From: Sthenelais limicola
Taxonomy: Eukaryota > Annelida > Polychaeta > Phyllodocida > Sigalionidae
Reading direction: 5' to 3'
Length of the DNA stretch: 64,000 nucleotides
Assembly: GCA_942159475.1 (NCBI GenBank)
Contig: OW804097.1
Span: 9,798,202 to 9,862,201, forward strand
Shown: positions 63,678 to 64,000 of the stretch, in pieces
Numbering within the stretch: position 1 is the stretch's first letter
Layout: each line of letters opens with the position of its first letter
Translations under genes and position numbers: made by a program
The notes under the pieces: generated by a model
The model's database searches: none
The model's input: the letters and a program-made list of their open reading frames with translations, nothing else
Told to the model about the DNA's origin: nothing

Positions 63678-63836
63678 AAATGTCTTTTGTTTTCTCTAGG
63701 AAAGCGAACCTTAGGACCAAAAATGCATTAAACTTGTTAATTTTGTAAACTTCCCTTTAGAGCGATCAATCCCTTGAAATAATTTGTTATCACTTTCCCA
63801 ACATAGGTGAAGCCTATTGTTTTCCCATGGTCACCA

Positions 63837-64000
63837 GGGTCAGATCATCAGAAAATGTACAATCAGCAGCACTACACATTTAGCAAATACTGCTAAATTA
63901 GACTGAAAAATGGTCAATACTAAGTTTTTCTGAGTATATTTGGTATTGGGTTGATTCAAACAATCTGTTTAGTTGTGTTGAACTGAATTTTGAACTGAAT
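63837..64000 (-). mobile_element. MITE-1 copy 23 (cut by window end)
   Basis: GGGTCAGATCATCAGAAAAT, CTGCTAAATTAGACTGAAAA, TTGTGTTGAACTGAATTTTG. The right end is outside the window. Confidence 0.75.

Overview
This is AT-rich eukaryotic (animal) DNA. It has intron-split genes, a nuclear-type tRNA without an encoded CCA, long C2H2 zinc-finger arrays, vertebrate-length modular exons, and very dense non-autonomous transposons. A marine invertebrate, probably a deuterostome (amphioxus, hemichordate or echinoderm), fits the mix of Ngaro-type retroelement, zinc-finger clusters of the 'CTECDYRA' style and sushi/EGF genes. The sequence alone does not fix the species.

Layout. 0-26 kb: four paralogous C2H2 zinc-finger genes, all on the minus strand (924-2699, 6703-8400, 11177-12760, 23515-25704). 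Each is one long coding exon with a homologous 5' leader. Each starts with a coding minisatellite of 1 to 8 units and continues with 16-18 fingers. Between them lie many foldback and MITE-like repeats.

26.9-32.4 kb: an apparently complete Ngaro-type tyrosine-recombinase retrotransposon with the split direct repeat order A1-ORFs-B1-A2-B2. It carries gag, RT/RNase H and YR frames. The gag/pol junction has a textbook -1 frameshift heptamer (A AAA AAC) next to the gag stop, with a perfect hairpin 8 nt downstream. The A repeats open with a perfect 11-bp inverted repeat that could be the recombinase site.

32.4-40.5 kb: non-coding and repeat-rich, with a 3.8-kb TIR-bounded insertion and a 566-bp tandem duplication. 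40.5-41.9 kb: an intact GT31 (beta-1,3-galactosyltransferase-like) gene on the plus strand.

42-46.5 kb: a tandem TRIM-like LTR structure (three LTR-like repeats, two tiny internal regions) and a 5'-truncated LINE with a 12-bp target duplication. 46.5-58 kb: mostly MITEs and foldback elements, plus one tRNA-Ile(AAT) gene on the minus strand.

58.3-63.2 kb: the last four recognisable exons of a minus-strand type I membrane protein gene (sushi - calcium-binding EGF - EGF - transmembrane/tail), whose 5' part lies beyond the window.

Two MITE families dominate. MITE-1 has termini GGGTCAG...CTGACCC, about 230 bp, and 23 full or partial copies. MITE-2 has termini GTGATGT...ACATCAC, about 390-500 bp, and 8 copies. 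The best-preserved copies of both show 4-bp target duplications. Apart from the genes named here I found no convincing protein-coding gene; the remaining open frames sit in repeats or low-complexity DNA.
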